Assembly: GCA_016287975.1 (NCBI GenBank)
Contig: JAEEXV010000027.1
Coordinates: forward strand, 1 to 35,749
DNA length: 35,749 nt
Source of the DNA: Lentisphaeria bacterium
GTDB taxonomy: Bacteria > Verrucomicrobiota > Lentisphaeria > Oligosphaerales > Oligosphaeraceae
Direction of reading: 5' to 3'
A program made the position numbers and the translations under genes. The notes beneath the pieces are model-generated. The model had not been told where the DNA came from and searched no databases. It saw only the letters and a program-made list of their open reading frames with translations. Of the stretch, positions 26,154 to 35,408 are shown piece after piece (position 1 is the stretch's first letter; every line of letters begins with the position of its first letter).

Positions 26154-26891
26154 ATGACGAAAATCGGTTTTTTCAGTGATGTCCACGCCAACTGGGAGGC
26201 CCTGACCGCCATCCTCAAGCGCCTCGACGACGAGCAGTGCGACCAGCTCGTCTGCCTCGGCGACATCGTCGGATACGGCGCCAGCCCCTCCGAATGCCTC
26301 CACCTTATCCAGGAGCGCGAAATCCCCTGCGTCATGGGCAACCACGACGAATACGTCACCATGCTCATGAACCCAGCCTTCGACCATCTGCGCGACGAAA
26401 TCAAGAAATCCATCGAATGGACCCAGGCGCAGCTCTCGATGGACGACCTCAAATGGCTCTCGAAACTGCCCATGCGCATTGAACTCGAGGACGTCTTCAT
26501 CGCCCTCCACTCCTCCTTCGCGGCGGGAAAATGGAGCTACTGCCTCGACGAGGCGACCTTCGCCGCCAACTTCGCCCGCCAGCCCTGCCAGCTCGCCTTC
26601 TGCGGCCACAGCCACTCCCCGCTCATCGGCATCGAGATGCCAGGGCATCAGCCCTTCGTCGACTTCATCCGCCCCTACACCGTCCCCGACGACCACAAGG
26701 TGATGGTCAACGTCGGCTCGGTCGGGCAGCCCCGCGACCGCGACCCCCGCGCCTGCGCCTGCACCTATGTCCTCGAAACCCGCCGCCTCGAACTCCTGCG
26801 CGAACCCTACGACGTCGAGATGGCACAGAACAAAATCTACATGGCGCGCCTGCCCGACAAGTTCGGCCTGCGCCTGCAGGTCGGACGATGA
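26154..26891 (+). CDS. YfcE-like metallophosphoesterase
   Basis: A 245-residue calcineurin-like phosphoesterase of the YfcE/diadenosine-tetraphosphatase-like kind (PF12850). GFFSDVHANWEAL gives Asp9 and His11, VCLGDIVGYG gives Asp37, and VMGNHDEY gives Asn63 and His64. LHSSF and CGHSHSP (about 150) complete the metal sites, and VNVGSVGQPRDRDPRACA is the conserved late block. No signal peptide. Its stop codon overlaps the start of the next gene in ATGA (26888-26891), which implies translational coupling with the unrecognised 533-residue protein. Such enzymes are often stand-alone housekeeping genes, so a role in the downstream cassette is inference. Confidence 0.9.
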   Translation: MTKIGFFSDVHANWEALTAILKRLDDEQCDQLVCLGDIVGYGASPSECLHLIQEREIPCVMGNHDEYVTMLMNPAFDHLRDEIKKSIEWTQAQLSMDDLKWLSKLPMRIELEDVFIALHSSFAAGKWSYCLDEATFAANFARQPCQLAFCGHSHSPLIGIEMPGHQPFVDFIRPYTVPDDHKVMVNVGSVGQPRDRDPRACACTYVLETRRLELLREPYDVEMAQNKIYMARLPDKFGLRLQVGR

Positions 26892-28489
26892 TGAAAGCAG
26901 CCGATCCCGCCCAACTGCTCCTGGAGCGCCTGCGCGCCCTTGAAGACCTGAACCCCGACATCCCCGCGCCGCGCCGAGGCGAACTGCTGCGGCTGGCGCG
27001 CGACTGCGCCCCGGGCGCCTTCCCGACGCTCGCGCAGGAGGTCGAGCGGCTGATCGCGCTCTATCTCGACACCCCGACCTCCCATGTCGGGCGCGCCATC
27101 CTCGCCGAGTATTTCGAGGCCATCGAGCACTCCGCCGCGCATCTTCTGGAGTGCGGCGAAATCCACGCCCCGGGCGGCCACGGCGGCGAGCCGTCCGCGC
27201 CGCCGCAGACGATTTCCAACGCGCTCGTCCTCTACAGCGCCAGCGAATACAGCGCCCTGGACCGCTGCAAGATCCTCAACCGCGCCGAGATCCCGCCGCC
27301 CCTCTCCAACGCCGCCGATTCCTTTCGGCGGCGCATCGAAGTCGTCGAGACCGTCTTCGGCATCGGCTTCGAACTCCTCGCCGCCCTCGACTTGCGGCAA
27401 TTCCAGCTCTGGGCGGCGGACTACCTCGACGCCCACAAAGGGGATCTCGACCCCGTCCTCATCCGCGACCTCCTCCAGATCCTGCGCGACGCCCCCGAGC
27501 AGATCCAGCCGCGCCTCCGCGAATGGCTCTTCACCTGGTGCGCCGACACCGCCCTCCTCGAACACTGGCCCCTCGTCGTCCGCTTCTCCGACCGCCTCCT
27601 CGCCCGCATCGCCCTCGCCGCCTGGGTCAAGGGCGCCCGACGCCCTGGAAACAGCCCCCTCGCGCATCTGCGGCTCCTCGTCGCCAACGGCCATGACGAC
27701 GACAGCCACCTGCTCCCCTGGCTTGAAACCACCCTCCAGAACTTCGGCGAAGGCGTCGAGCGCTTCATCTCCCTCGACCTGGAGGACAATCCCGACGAGG
27801 AGGCCTGGCGCCACGCCGCCCTCGTCGCCGAACTGCGCAACCTCGCCGCCACCTGCACCCCCATCCTCCTGGTCGCCGACCAGCTCCTCACCGAGCCCGA
27901 CGGCGCCGTCAAACTCGCCATGGCCTTCCTCGGCATCGTCGGCCAGGGCCTCGCCGACTGGGAACGGCGCGTCCGCCTCCTCTCCGAGAAACTCATCCGG
28001 CGCGCCTTCCTCTACGACCTCAAGGCAGGCCGCACCCCCGTCGAGACCATCCGCAAATTCACCTTCGGGGATGAAGTCGCCTTCGGCCTCATCTGCAACG
28101 AACTCGACCTCGTCAGCCAGCAGTTCGACTCCATTGCGCAGCGCGAGGTCGTCGTCCGCCGCCTCGCCGTCTTCTACGCCAGTTTCCGCCGCGCGCCAAT
28201 GCTCGGCGTCGAGGTCGCCAAGCGCTACAAGCACCTCGCCCGCATCCTGCACGACGACTTCCTGAACGCCCACCTCGCCCCCGCCGAACTCGACGAGTTC
28301 CGCCGCGGCGGCTTCCTGCAGAACCTCTATTCCCTGGGCTCCCTCGCCAAGCGCTTCCTCGACCACCGACGCGCCCTTGAAATGAGCCTGGAGGAGATGC
28401 TCGCCTCCGAACTCGAATTCGTCGCCGAGATCCGCGCCCGCCGCCTCCAGGCCATCCGCCTGGTCCTCGGCCAATCCGCGCCCGCCTGA
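26888..28489 (+). CDS. Unrecognised 533-residue helical protein
   Basis: I do not recognise this family. The protein (MMKAADPAQLLLERLRALED onward) is rich in Leu, Ala, Arg, Asp and Glu, with amphipathic helices throughout, no signal peptide and no membrane segment. It looks like an alpha-helical scaffold or solenoid. There is no Walker motif, nuclease motif or Cys/His metal cluster. The region around residues 150-350 contains acidic Leu-rich stretches such as DPVLIRDLLQILRDAPEQIQ. The start is set by the ATGA overlap with the phosphoesterase (a second Met follows directly). Its stop lies 24 bases before the helicase-nuclease start, so the three genes form a tight unit. A regulatory or complex-forming partner of the helicase is one possibility. 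Confidence 0.8.
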   Translation: MMKAADPAQLLLERLRALEDLNPDIPAPRRGELLRLARDCAPGAFPTLAQEVERLIALYLDTPTSHVGRAILAEYFEAIEHSAAHLLECGEIHAPGGHGGEPSAPPQTISNALVLYSASEYSALDRCKILNRAEIPPPLSNAADSFRRRIEVVETVFGIGFELLAALDLRQFQLWAADYLDAHKGDLDPVLIRDLLQILRDAPEQIQPRLREWLFTWCADTALLEHWPLVVRFSDRLLARIALAAWVKGARRPGNSPLAHLRLLVANGHDDDSHLLPWLETTLQNFGEGVERFISLDLEDNPDEEAWRHAALVAELRNLAATCTPILLVADQLLTEPDGAVKLAMAFLGIVGQGLADWERRVRLLSEKLIRRAFLYDLKAGRTPVETIRKFTFGDEVAFGLICNELDLVSQQFDSIAQREVVVRRLAVFYASFRRAPMLGVEVAKRYKHLARILHDDFLNAHLAPAELDEFRRGGFLQNLYSLGSLAKRFLDHRRALEMSLEEMLASELEFVAEIRARRLQAIRLVLGQSAPA

Positions 28490-28513
28490 CACCCCTGCGA
28501 TTCTATTCCAGCC

Positions 28514-31500
28514 ATGCCAGACTCCCCCGCCCTCGCCATTCAGTTCACCGCCATCCCCGCCTTCAACCTCGCGCTGCAGCAGAACGCCCTGCCCGTCATC
28601 CAGGCACTCACATTGCGCAACGCGACGGACGCCCCCCTCCAGGATCTCGACCTCGTCTTCACCGCGACGCCCGCCGTCATCCTGCCGAAGACGCGCCACC
28701 TCGACGAACTCAAGGCTGGAGGCGACGCGACCCTCCACGACCTCGGCGTCGAACTCAACTACGACTTCCTCGCCCTCCTCTCCGACACCGTCCGCTGCAA
28801 ACTGCACGTGGAGGTCCGACAGGGCGACGCCATCCTCGCCGAGGCCGAACAGGAAGCCGACGCCCTCGCCGTCGACCAATGGACAGGCCTGAACCTATTC
28901 CCCGAACTCCTCGCCGCCTTCGTCACCCCGAACCTCGAACTCTTCTCCGCCATGCAGGCCCAGGTCGCCGAGGAACTGCGCCAGGCCACCGGCAACCCCG
29001 CCGTCGACGGCTACCAAAGCGACCGCAAGCGCGTCTACGAGACCTGCGCCGCCATCTACCGCGTCCTCCATGGCTGGGGCATCCAGTACGCAAACCCGCC
29101 CTCCTCCTACGGCACCCCGGGGCAGCGCATCCGCTTCGCCGACGCCATCGCCAAATACCGCCTGGGCACCTGCCTCGACACGACGCTGCTCTTCGCCTCC
29201 GCGATGGAACACTGCCTGCTCCATCCCGTCATCATGGTGCAGGAAGGCCACGCCTACATCGGCTGCCACCTCGTCGACCGCTTCTTCCCCGACCTGCCCG
29301 TCGACGATCTGCAGAGCATCCGCAAACTCGTCGACCTCGACGAGTTCCTCGTCTTCGAGACCACGATGGTCACTGGCAGCGCCTCCTTCTCCGAGGCGGA
29401 GCAGGCCGCCCGCGTCCGCCACCTCTCCAACGACCGCGAGTTCCGCTGCGCCATCGACGTCGTGCGCGCCCGCAACAGCCAAATCCGCGCCATTCCCCTG
29501 AAGCGCAGCACCGACGGCATGGAGTTCGAGGTCCCCGCCGCCCGCATCGAACAGATGAACCGCGATTCGCGGCGCGACCTCAAGGAGACCATCGACCTGG
29601 ACCGCCTCAGCCCCGCCGAGGCCCGCACGGGCCGCGTCGCCCGCTGGAGCCAGAAACTCCTCGACCTCTCCCTGCGCAACCGCCTCCTGAACCTGCGCGA
29701 TGGAAAACTGTCCATCCATCTGGCCTGCCCCGATCTGCCGCACCTGGAGGATCTCCTCGCCACCAACGAGACCATCGCCCTCAACTCCATCGCCACCCTC
29801 CTCGGCGAAAAGGACCTCCACGACCTCATGAGCCTGCCTCCGCAGGAACTGCGCCATGCCCTCCAGCCCCTCCTCAAGAAGGAACTCGCCCAGAACCGCC
29901 TCTGGACCCTCCTCACCATGCAGGAGACCTCCCGCCGCCTCACCGCCCTCTACCGACAGGGCCGCAGCGACCTGGAGGAGGGCGGCGTCAACACCCTTTT
30001 CCTCGCCATCGGGCTGCTCCAGTGGAAACCCACGGAGACCGACAGCCACGCATACACCGCCCCCATCCTGATGATCCCCGTGCGCATGCAGCGCAAGTCC
30101 ATGGCGGAGGGCATCCGCCTCTCCCGCCTCGACGAGGAGACCGTCGTCAACGAGACCCTCCTCGAACTGCTCCGCACCCAATTCAACCTGACCATACCAG
30201 GCCTCGCGCCCCTGCCCGTCGACGAGGCGGGCGTCGACGTCAGCCGAATCCTCCAGATCTTCCGCCAGTCCATCCAGGACATGAAGGGATGGGAGGTGCT
30301 GGACGAGGCAGTCCTCGGACACTTCTCCTTCGGCAAGTTCGTCATGTGGAACGACCTGACCGCCCGCGTCGACGACCTGCGCCAGAATCCGCTGGTCAGC
30401 CATCTCATCTCCGGCGGCGGACTCTTCGACGACGGCGTCGAGGTCTTCCCTGCCCAGGAGGTCGCCCGCCATCTCGACCTGAAGCGCCTCTACTGCCCGA
30501 TGAGCGCCGATTCGTCCCAGCTGGCCGCCGTCCTCTACTCCGAACTCGGCAAGAGTTTCGTGCTGCACGGACCGCCAGGCACTGGCAAGTCCCAGACCAT
30601 CACCAACATCATCGCGCACAACCTCGCCCTCGGCCGCCGCGTGCTCTTCGTCTCCGAGAAGAAGGCCGCCCTCGACGTCGTGCACCGCCGCCTCTCCTCG
30701 GTCGGGCTTAAGCCGTTCTGCCTTGAACTCCACTCCAACAAGGCGGGCAAGACCGCCGTCCTCGCGCAGTTCTCCGAGGCACTCGCCGTCCCCGAGACCG
30801 CCGCGCCCGAGGAATGGGAGCGCACCGCCGACGCCCTCGACCAGAGCCGCGACGAACTGAACGCCTACGTCGCCGCCCTCCACCACCGCCATTCCAACGG
30901 CCTCACCGCATACGACTGCTTCTCCCAGGCGCTCCTCGACCAGGCCCCGCCGCCCGCGGGACTCCTCCAGATGGACTGCCTCGCCCAGAGCCGCGACGAC
31001 TTCGAAACCGCCCGTACCCTCGCCGCCGACCTCGACGCCGCCTGGCAGAACACCTCCGCCGAGGCCCTCCACGCCCTGCGCTGGCTCCCCGACCTCGACT
31101 GGAGCCCCGTCGTCGAACGCAACCTGATGCAGCGCCTCCACGGCCTCGAAGCCGCCGCAAATGCCCTCGGCGACTGCTTCCGACGCGCCGCCGCACTCCT
31201 CGCCCTCCCCGACTTCGACCGCATCGACCGCATCGCCGACGCCGCGCGCTTCGCCGATTCCCTCCAGCACGCACGCCCCGTCCCCGCGCGCTTCCTCGAA
31301 GACAACTTCGGCGAATCCATCCCCTTCCTGCAGGAACTCGCCAAAGCCGCCCTTTCCCGCGCGGAACTCGCGAAGCGCCTCTCCGCCTACCAGCTTGAGC
31401 AACTCCCCCGCCTCGACTGCGAGGGCCTCGCCCGACGCCTCCGCGACAACCGCCGCAGTTTCTTCGTCCTGCGCTTCTTCCGCAACCGCGCGCTGCTCAA

Positions 31501-34285
31501 GGAACTCGACGGCCTCAAGAAACTCGGCGGAGGCCCCCTCACCGCCGCCGAACTCGCCGACAACCTCCCGCTCTTCGCGGAATACAACGCCTTGCAGCAG
31601 CGCCTTGACGCCGACACCCCGAAGGCCGCCGCCCTCCTCGGCCCCCTCTGGAACAACGGCGCCGCGGACTGGACTGGCCTCGCAGCCCTCCTGGAACAGG
31701 CGAAGTCCTGGCAGGAAGAGGCCCGCCGCCTCACCCCAGGCGCGCCCGCCGCGCGAACCGCCCTCCTCGCACGCCTCCGCGAACTCCTCCCCGACGCAGG
31801 CACCAGCCTCGCGCCCGCCTCCAGCGCGCAGACCGCCATCGCCGCCCTGCAGGACGCCCTCCGCGCCTTCCAGGGACAAATGGACGCCTGCCTGGAATCC
31901 GCCCCCGACCTGCGCCGTCTGGAGAACCTTTCCGAACTCGGCGACGCCCTGCGCGGCATCCAGGCGCACGCCCCCGACCTTCGCGCCACCATGATCTACC
32001 GCCATTCCGCCACCCCTGCCCGCGCCCGCGGCATGGCGGGATTCTGCGACGCCCTCGAAAAAGGCGCCCTCGCCGCACCCGTCGAGGTCTTCGACTCGGC
32101 CTACCGCGCCGAAATGCTGAACCAGCTCCTCGCCGCCTCCCAGGTCCTCAGCCACTTCTCTGGCGCCACCCGCGAACAGCGCATCCGCCTCTTCCAGGAA
32201 CTCGACCGCAAATACACCTCCCTCGCCCAGAAGGCCGCCTTCGCACGCCTCGCCGCGCGCCTCCCGCGCCGACGCACGGGCCCATGCCCCGAAGGCACCG
32301 AACTCGGCATCCTCAAGCGCGAATGCGAAAAGCGCGCCCGCCAGAAGCCCATCCGACAGCTGCTGGAGCAGATCCCCACCCTCGCACCCATCCTCAAGCC
32401 CTGCTTCCTGATGAGCCCGCTCTCCGTCGCCCAGTACCTCCCGCCCGACACCGCACCCTTCGACCTCATCGTCTTCGACGAGGCATCCCAGATCCCCGTC
32501 TGGGACGCCATCGGCGTCATCGCCCGCGGCAGACAGCTCATCGTCGTCGGCGACCCCAAGCAGATGCCGCCCACCAACTTCTTCCAGAAAGGCGATGCCG
32601 ACGGCGACGACGCCTCCATGGAGGATGTCGCCGACGACCTCGAAAGCATCCTCGACGAATGCATCAGCGCGGGCCTCTTCTCCGCCACCCTCAACTGGCA
32701 CTACCGCAGCCGCCACGAGGCCCTCATCGCCTTCAGCAACCACTACTACTACGGCGACAAACTCTTCACCTTCCCCGCCGCCCGCGACAGCGAGCGCCTC
32801 GGCGTCCAGTTCCACCTTGTCCCGGACGGCGTCTACGACCGCCGCAGTTCCCGCACCAACCGCCGCGAGGCCGAGGCGCTGGTGAAATGGCTCTTCGCGC
32901 GCCTCGAAGCCGCGGGCGACCGCCGCCGCTCCGTCGGCGTCGTCACCTTCAGCCAGGCCCAGCAGGAACTCATCGAGGATCTCATCGAGAACGAGCGCGC
33001 CCGCCACCCCGCCCTCGAAGACTACTTCGGCGACGCCAGCGAGGAACCGCCCTTCGTCAAGAACCTCGAGAATGTCCAGGGCGACGAGCGCGACGTCATC
33101 CTCTTCTCCGTCGGCTACGCGCCCGACGCCGACGGCAAGTTCTCCATGAACTTCGGCCCCCTGAACCGACAGGGCGGCGAACGCCGCCTCAACGTCGCCA
33201 TCACCCGCGCCCGCGAGCAGGTCGTCGTCTTCTCCAGCGTGGAGCCCCAGCAGATCGACACCACCCGCACCGGCGCCGTCGGCGCCGCGCATCTCAAGTA
33301 TTTCCTCGAATACGCCCGCAACGGCGCCAGCTTCCAGGGGGCGCAGGCATCCGCCGACCGACGGCGCGACGGCCTCGCCGCCACCATCGCCACATTCCTC
33401 ACGGAGCATGGCTACGCCGTCGAACACGACCTCGGCTGCTCCAGCCACCACCTCGACCTCGCCGTGCGCCACCCCGACCGCCCTGGCGAATTCCTGCTCG
33501 GCATCGAATGCGACGGCCCAGGCTACGCCGCCCAGAACACCACCCGCGACCGCGACGCCCTCCGCGATTCCGTCCTCGCCTCCCTGGGCTGGCACACCTG
33601 CCATGCCTGGAGCGTCGACTGGACCTACGACCGCACGCACGCCGAAAGCGCCCTCCTCCAGTTGCTGGAAAAACTGCGCGCCGAGCCCCCGCAGACCGAA
33701 CCCGAACCGCCCCCGCCAACAGAACCCGAACCTGCGCCCGCCGCACAGCCCCCCGCCGCCACGCCGCCGCCGCTCCTGCCGTACAAGCTGTGGGTTCCCG
33801 ACGAAACGCTGCCGTCCGAGAGCTTCAACACCCCCGCAGGACGCGCCCTCCTGCGCCAGCAGATCCACGACCTCATCGAGACCGAGGGCCCCGTCTTCGA
33901 GACGATCCTGCGCAAGCGCATTGTCAAGGCCTGGGGCTTCGCGCGCCTCACCGACGCCATCCAGACCGCCATTCGCGAAGCGCTCCCCGATGAACTCGAG
34001 ACCTCCAACAAGGGCATCGGGCGTGTCTTCTGGCCGAAGGGCGTCCACCCCGAGGACTACCGCGATTTCCGCGTCTCCGACGACAAGGCCAACCGACGCG
34101 CCGTCGACGAAATCCCCACCGAGGAACTCGCCAACGCCATGCGGCAGGTTCTTGACGACCTGGGCGCCTGCGACCAGGAGAACCTCTACCGCGAGACCAT
34201 CCGCCTCTTGGGATTCGCCGTGCTCACCGCGCGCATCCGCCCCGCCCTCGACCTCGCCTACCAGCACCTCAATGCACAAGGATGA
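28514..34285 (+). CDS. DUF4011/DUF3320 SF1 helicase with C-terminal Vsr-like nuclease
   Basis: A 1923-residue multidomain protein. A beta-rich N-terminus (1-130) is followed by a transglutaminase-like region (about 190-255) with RLGTCLDTTLLFASAMEH (Cys220) and EGHAYIGCHL (His246). DUF4011 starts near 373 (WSQKLLDLSLRNRLLNL). The SF1 helicase has Walker A GPPGTGKS (686-693), a split helical insertion, DEAS (1322-1325), GDPKQMPP (1346), NWHYRSRHE (1396) and ITRAREQ (1563). The nuclease of the MTES_1575/Vsr-like type shows HLDLAV (Asp1648) and GIECDGPGY (Glu1665), then TRDRDALRDSVLASLGW. A Pro/Glu-rich linker (about 1720-1755) leads to the DUF3320 domain. Helicase-nuclease proteins of this architecture have been found in anti-phage defence contexts; the likely activity is ATP-driven DNA or RNA unwinding with cleavage. 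It is the third gene of a tight three-gene unit. Confidence 0.92.
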   Translation: MPDSPALAIQFTAIPAFNLALQQNALPVIQALTLRNATDAPLQDLDLVFTATPAVILPKTRHLDELKAGGDATLHDLGVELNYDFLALLSDTVRCKLHVEVRQGDAILAEAEQEADALAVDQWTGLNLFPELLAAFVTPNLELFSAMQAQVAEELRQATGNPAVDGYQSDRKRVYETCAAIYRVLHGWGIQYANPPSSYGTPGQRIRFADAIAKYRLGTCLDTTLLFASAMEHCLLHPVIMVQEGHAYIGCHLVDRFFPDLPVDDLQSIRKLVDLDEFLVFETTMVTGSASFSEAEQAARVRHLSNDREFRCAIDVVRARNSQIRAIPLKRSTDGMEFEVPAARIEQMNRDSRRDLKETIDLDRLSPAEARTGRVARWSQKLLDLSLRNRLLNLRDGKLSIHLACPDLPHLEDLLATNETIALNSIATLLGEKDLHDLMSLPPQELRHALQPLLKKELAQNRLWTLLTMQETSRRLTALYRQGRSDLEEGGVNTLFLAIGLLQWKPTETDSHAYTAPILMIPVRMQRKSMAEGIRLSRLDEETVVNETLLELLRTQFNLTIPGLAPLPVDEAGVDVSRILQIFRQSIQDMKGWEVLDEAVLGHFSFGKFVMWNDLTARVDDLRQNPLVSHLISGGGLFDDGVEVFPAQEVARHLDLKRLYCPMSADSSQLAAVLYSELGKSFVLHGPPGTGKSQTITNIIAHNLALGRRVLFVSEKKAALDVVHRRLSSVGLKPFCLELHSNKAGKTAVLAQFSEALAVPETAAPEEWERTADALDQSRDELNAYVAALHHRHSNGLTAYDCFSQALLDQAPPPAGLLQMDCLAQSRDDFETARTLAADLDAAWQNTSAEALHALRWLPDLDWSPVVERNLMQRLHGLEAAANALGDCFRRAAALLALPDFDRIDRIADAARFADSLQHARPVPARFLEDNFGESIPFLQELAKAALSRAELAKRLSAYQLEQLPRLDCEGLARRLRDNRRSFFVLRFFRNRALLKELDGLKKLGGGPLTAAELADNLPLFAEYNALQQRLDADTPKAAALLGPLWNNGAADWTGLAALLEQAKSWQEEARRLTPGAPAARTALLARLRELLPDAGTSLAPASSAQTAIAALQDALRAFQGQMDACLESAPDLRRLENLSELGDALRGIQAHAPDLRATMIYRHSATPARARGMAGFCDALEKGALAAPVEVFDSAYRAEMLNQLLAASQVLSHFSGATREQRIRLFQELDRKYTSLAQKAAFARLAARLPRRRTGPCPEGTELGILKRECEKRARQKPIRQLLEQIPTLAPILKPCFLMSPLSVAQYLPPDTAPFDLIVFDEASQIPVWDAIGVIARGRQLIVVGDPKQMPPTNFFQKGDADGDDASMEDVADDLESILDECISAGLFSATLNWHYRSRHEALIAFSNHYYYGDKLFTFPAARDSERLGVQFHLVPDGVYDRRSSRTNRREAEALVKWLFARLEAAGDRRRSVGVVTFSQAQQELIEDLIENERARHPALEDYFGDASEEPPFVKNLENVQGDERDVILFSVGYAPDADGKFSMNFGPLNRQGGERRLNVAITRAREQVVVFSSVEPQQIDTTRTGAVGAAHLKYFLEYARNGASFQGAQASADRRRDGLAATIATFLTEHGYAVEHDLGCSSHHLDLAVRHPDRPGEFLLGIECDGPGYAAQNTTRDRDALRDSVLASLGWHTCHAWSVDWTYDRTHAESALLQLLEKLRAEPPQTEPEPPPPTEPEPAPAAQPPAATPPPLLPYKLWVPDETLPSESFNTPAGRALLRQQIHDLIETEGPVFETILRKRIVKAWGFARLTDAIQTAIREALPDELETSNKGIGRVFWPKGVHPEDYRDFRVSDDKANRRAVDEIPTEELANAMRQVLDDLGACDQENLYRETIRLLGFAVLTARIRPALDLAYQHLNAQG

Positions 34286-34314
34286 AATGACCTGGCACAC
34301 GCTTTCCGCCATCG

Positions 34315-35262
34315 ATGAAAGACACGTTTCTCCTATATTCCCCGACGGAGCAGCGCTTCCCGCTCTTCATCCGCGCAATTGAGCCGCAGGCCCCCACGTC
34401 GTGGCACTCGCACGACCTCGTCGAACTCGCCGTCATCCTGCGCGGACGCGCAGAGCACGTGACGGGTGCAGGACGATGCCTGCTGCGGCGGGGCGACGTG
34501 CTGCTGATTCCGCGCGGGGTCTATCACCGCTATGACGAGACCTCCGCGGACTTCTCCATCTTCAACATCCTGTTTGTGCCGGAGGAGTTCCCCGTGCCGC
34601 CAATGGATCTGGCCGCCTTGCCAGGCTTCGCCACGCTGCGCAACCCCGCCTCCTGCGAAGGCATTCCGTCGTGCCGCATCCCCGGCGCGGAGTTCAAGGC
34701 GGTCACGCAACTCCTGGATTTGATGCTGCACGAGGCGACCGAGCATCCCGCTGGCTTCAACTTCATCCTCCAGAACCTCTTCCTCACCCTTGCGGGGATG
34801 CTCTGCCGCTGGCTGCCCGCCCCCGCCCGCGCGACGGGCCAGTCGCACGGCGTCGAGAAGGCCCTCGCCTTCCTCAACAGCCACTACCAGTCGACGGTCA
34901 CCAACGCCCAGCTCGCCAGACTCGCGCACCTCTCCGTCGCCGCGCTCCTGCGAAACTTCGCCATCCGTGCGGGCGCCTCCCCGAGGCAGTATCAACTCGC
35001 CCTCCGAATCGACGAGGCACGGGCCCTCCTCCAGAGCAGCGCCCGCCCCCTGCCCGAAATCGCCGCCGCCGTCGGCTTCCACGATCCCAACTACTTCGCC
35101 CGCGTCTTCCGAAAGTTCACTGGCTGCTCCCCAAGCCAATTCCGCAGCCAGACCACCCCCGCGTCCCTGCCAAGCCCCGAAAATCGCGACGGACGCCCCG
35201 CCCCGCTCAACTGGAACCGCCGCAAGCGCCTCACCTGGCAGCCCCGCGACCAAAAAGAATGA
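34315..35262 (+). CDS. Cupin-AraC family transcriptional regulator
   Basis: A 315-residue regulator. The N-terminal cupin (about 10-95) has SWHSHDLVELAVILRG and RRGDVLLIPRGVYHRYDE, the metal/sugar-binding barrel of AraC-type sensors. The C-terminal double helix-turn-helix (about 180-280) has TNAQLARLAHLSVAALLRNF and then LPEIAAAVGFHDPNYFARVF, a textbook AraC signature ending FRKFTGCSPSQFR. A basic tail follows. It begins 29 bases after the helicase stop, without a clear ribosome site. In PVC genomes such regulators usually control carbohydrate use, so read-through from the helicase unit may be coincidental. Confidence 0.92.
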   Translation: MKDTFLLYSPTEQRFPLFIRAIEPQAPTSWHSHDLVELAVILRGRAEHVTGAGRCLLRRGDVLLIPRGVYHRYDETSADFSIFNILFVPEEFPVPPMDLAALPGFATLRNPASCEGIPSCRIPGAEFKAVTQLLDLMLHEATEHPAGFNFILQNLFLTLAGMLCRWLPAPARATGQSHGVEKALAFLNSHYQSTVTNAQLARLAHLSVAALLRNFAIRAGASPRQYQLALRIDEARALLQSSARPLPEIAAAVGFHDPNYFARVFRKFTGCSPSQFRSQTTPASLPSPENRDGRPAPLNWNRRKRLTWQPRDQKE

Positions 35263-35291
35263 AGGCCGCCCGCGCAGAAGCGGCATGGAAC

Positions 35292-35357
35292 AAAAAAGTC
35301 CACAGAATACCTGGAAAGCCGACTGATATATCTGTGCGTTCCGCGTATTCTGTGGAC
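35292..35357 (-). terminator. Hairpin plus T-run between convergent genes
   Basis: GTCCACAGAATAC (35298-35310) pairs exactly with GTATTCTGTGGAC (35345-35357), and most of the next six inward positions also pair. On the minus strand the stem is followed by TTTTTT (35297-35292), so it could terminate the AAA ATPase transcript. The loop is long, which weakens the case. The sequence belongs to the same CCACAGAnTAC family as the repeats near 24 kb. Confidence 0.5.
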
Positions 35358-35408
35358 AAGCGTGCAGACAACCCGGCGCGCCCCCTCTGCGCGCCTCCGC
35401 CCGCCAGG

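Noticed and set aside
28895..34312. 1805-codon open frame on the minus strand opposite the helicase
   Set aside because: It is antisense to a protein with a full set of helicase and nuclease motifs; its Gly/Glu/Val-rich composition is typical of high-GC shadow frames.
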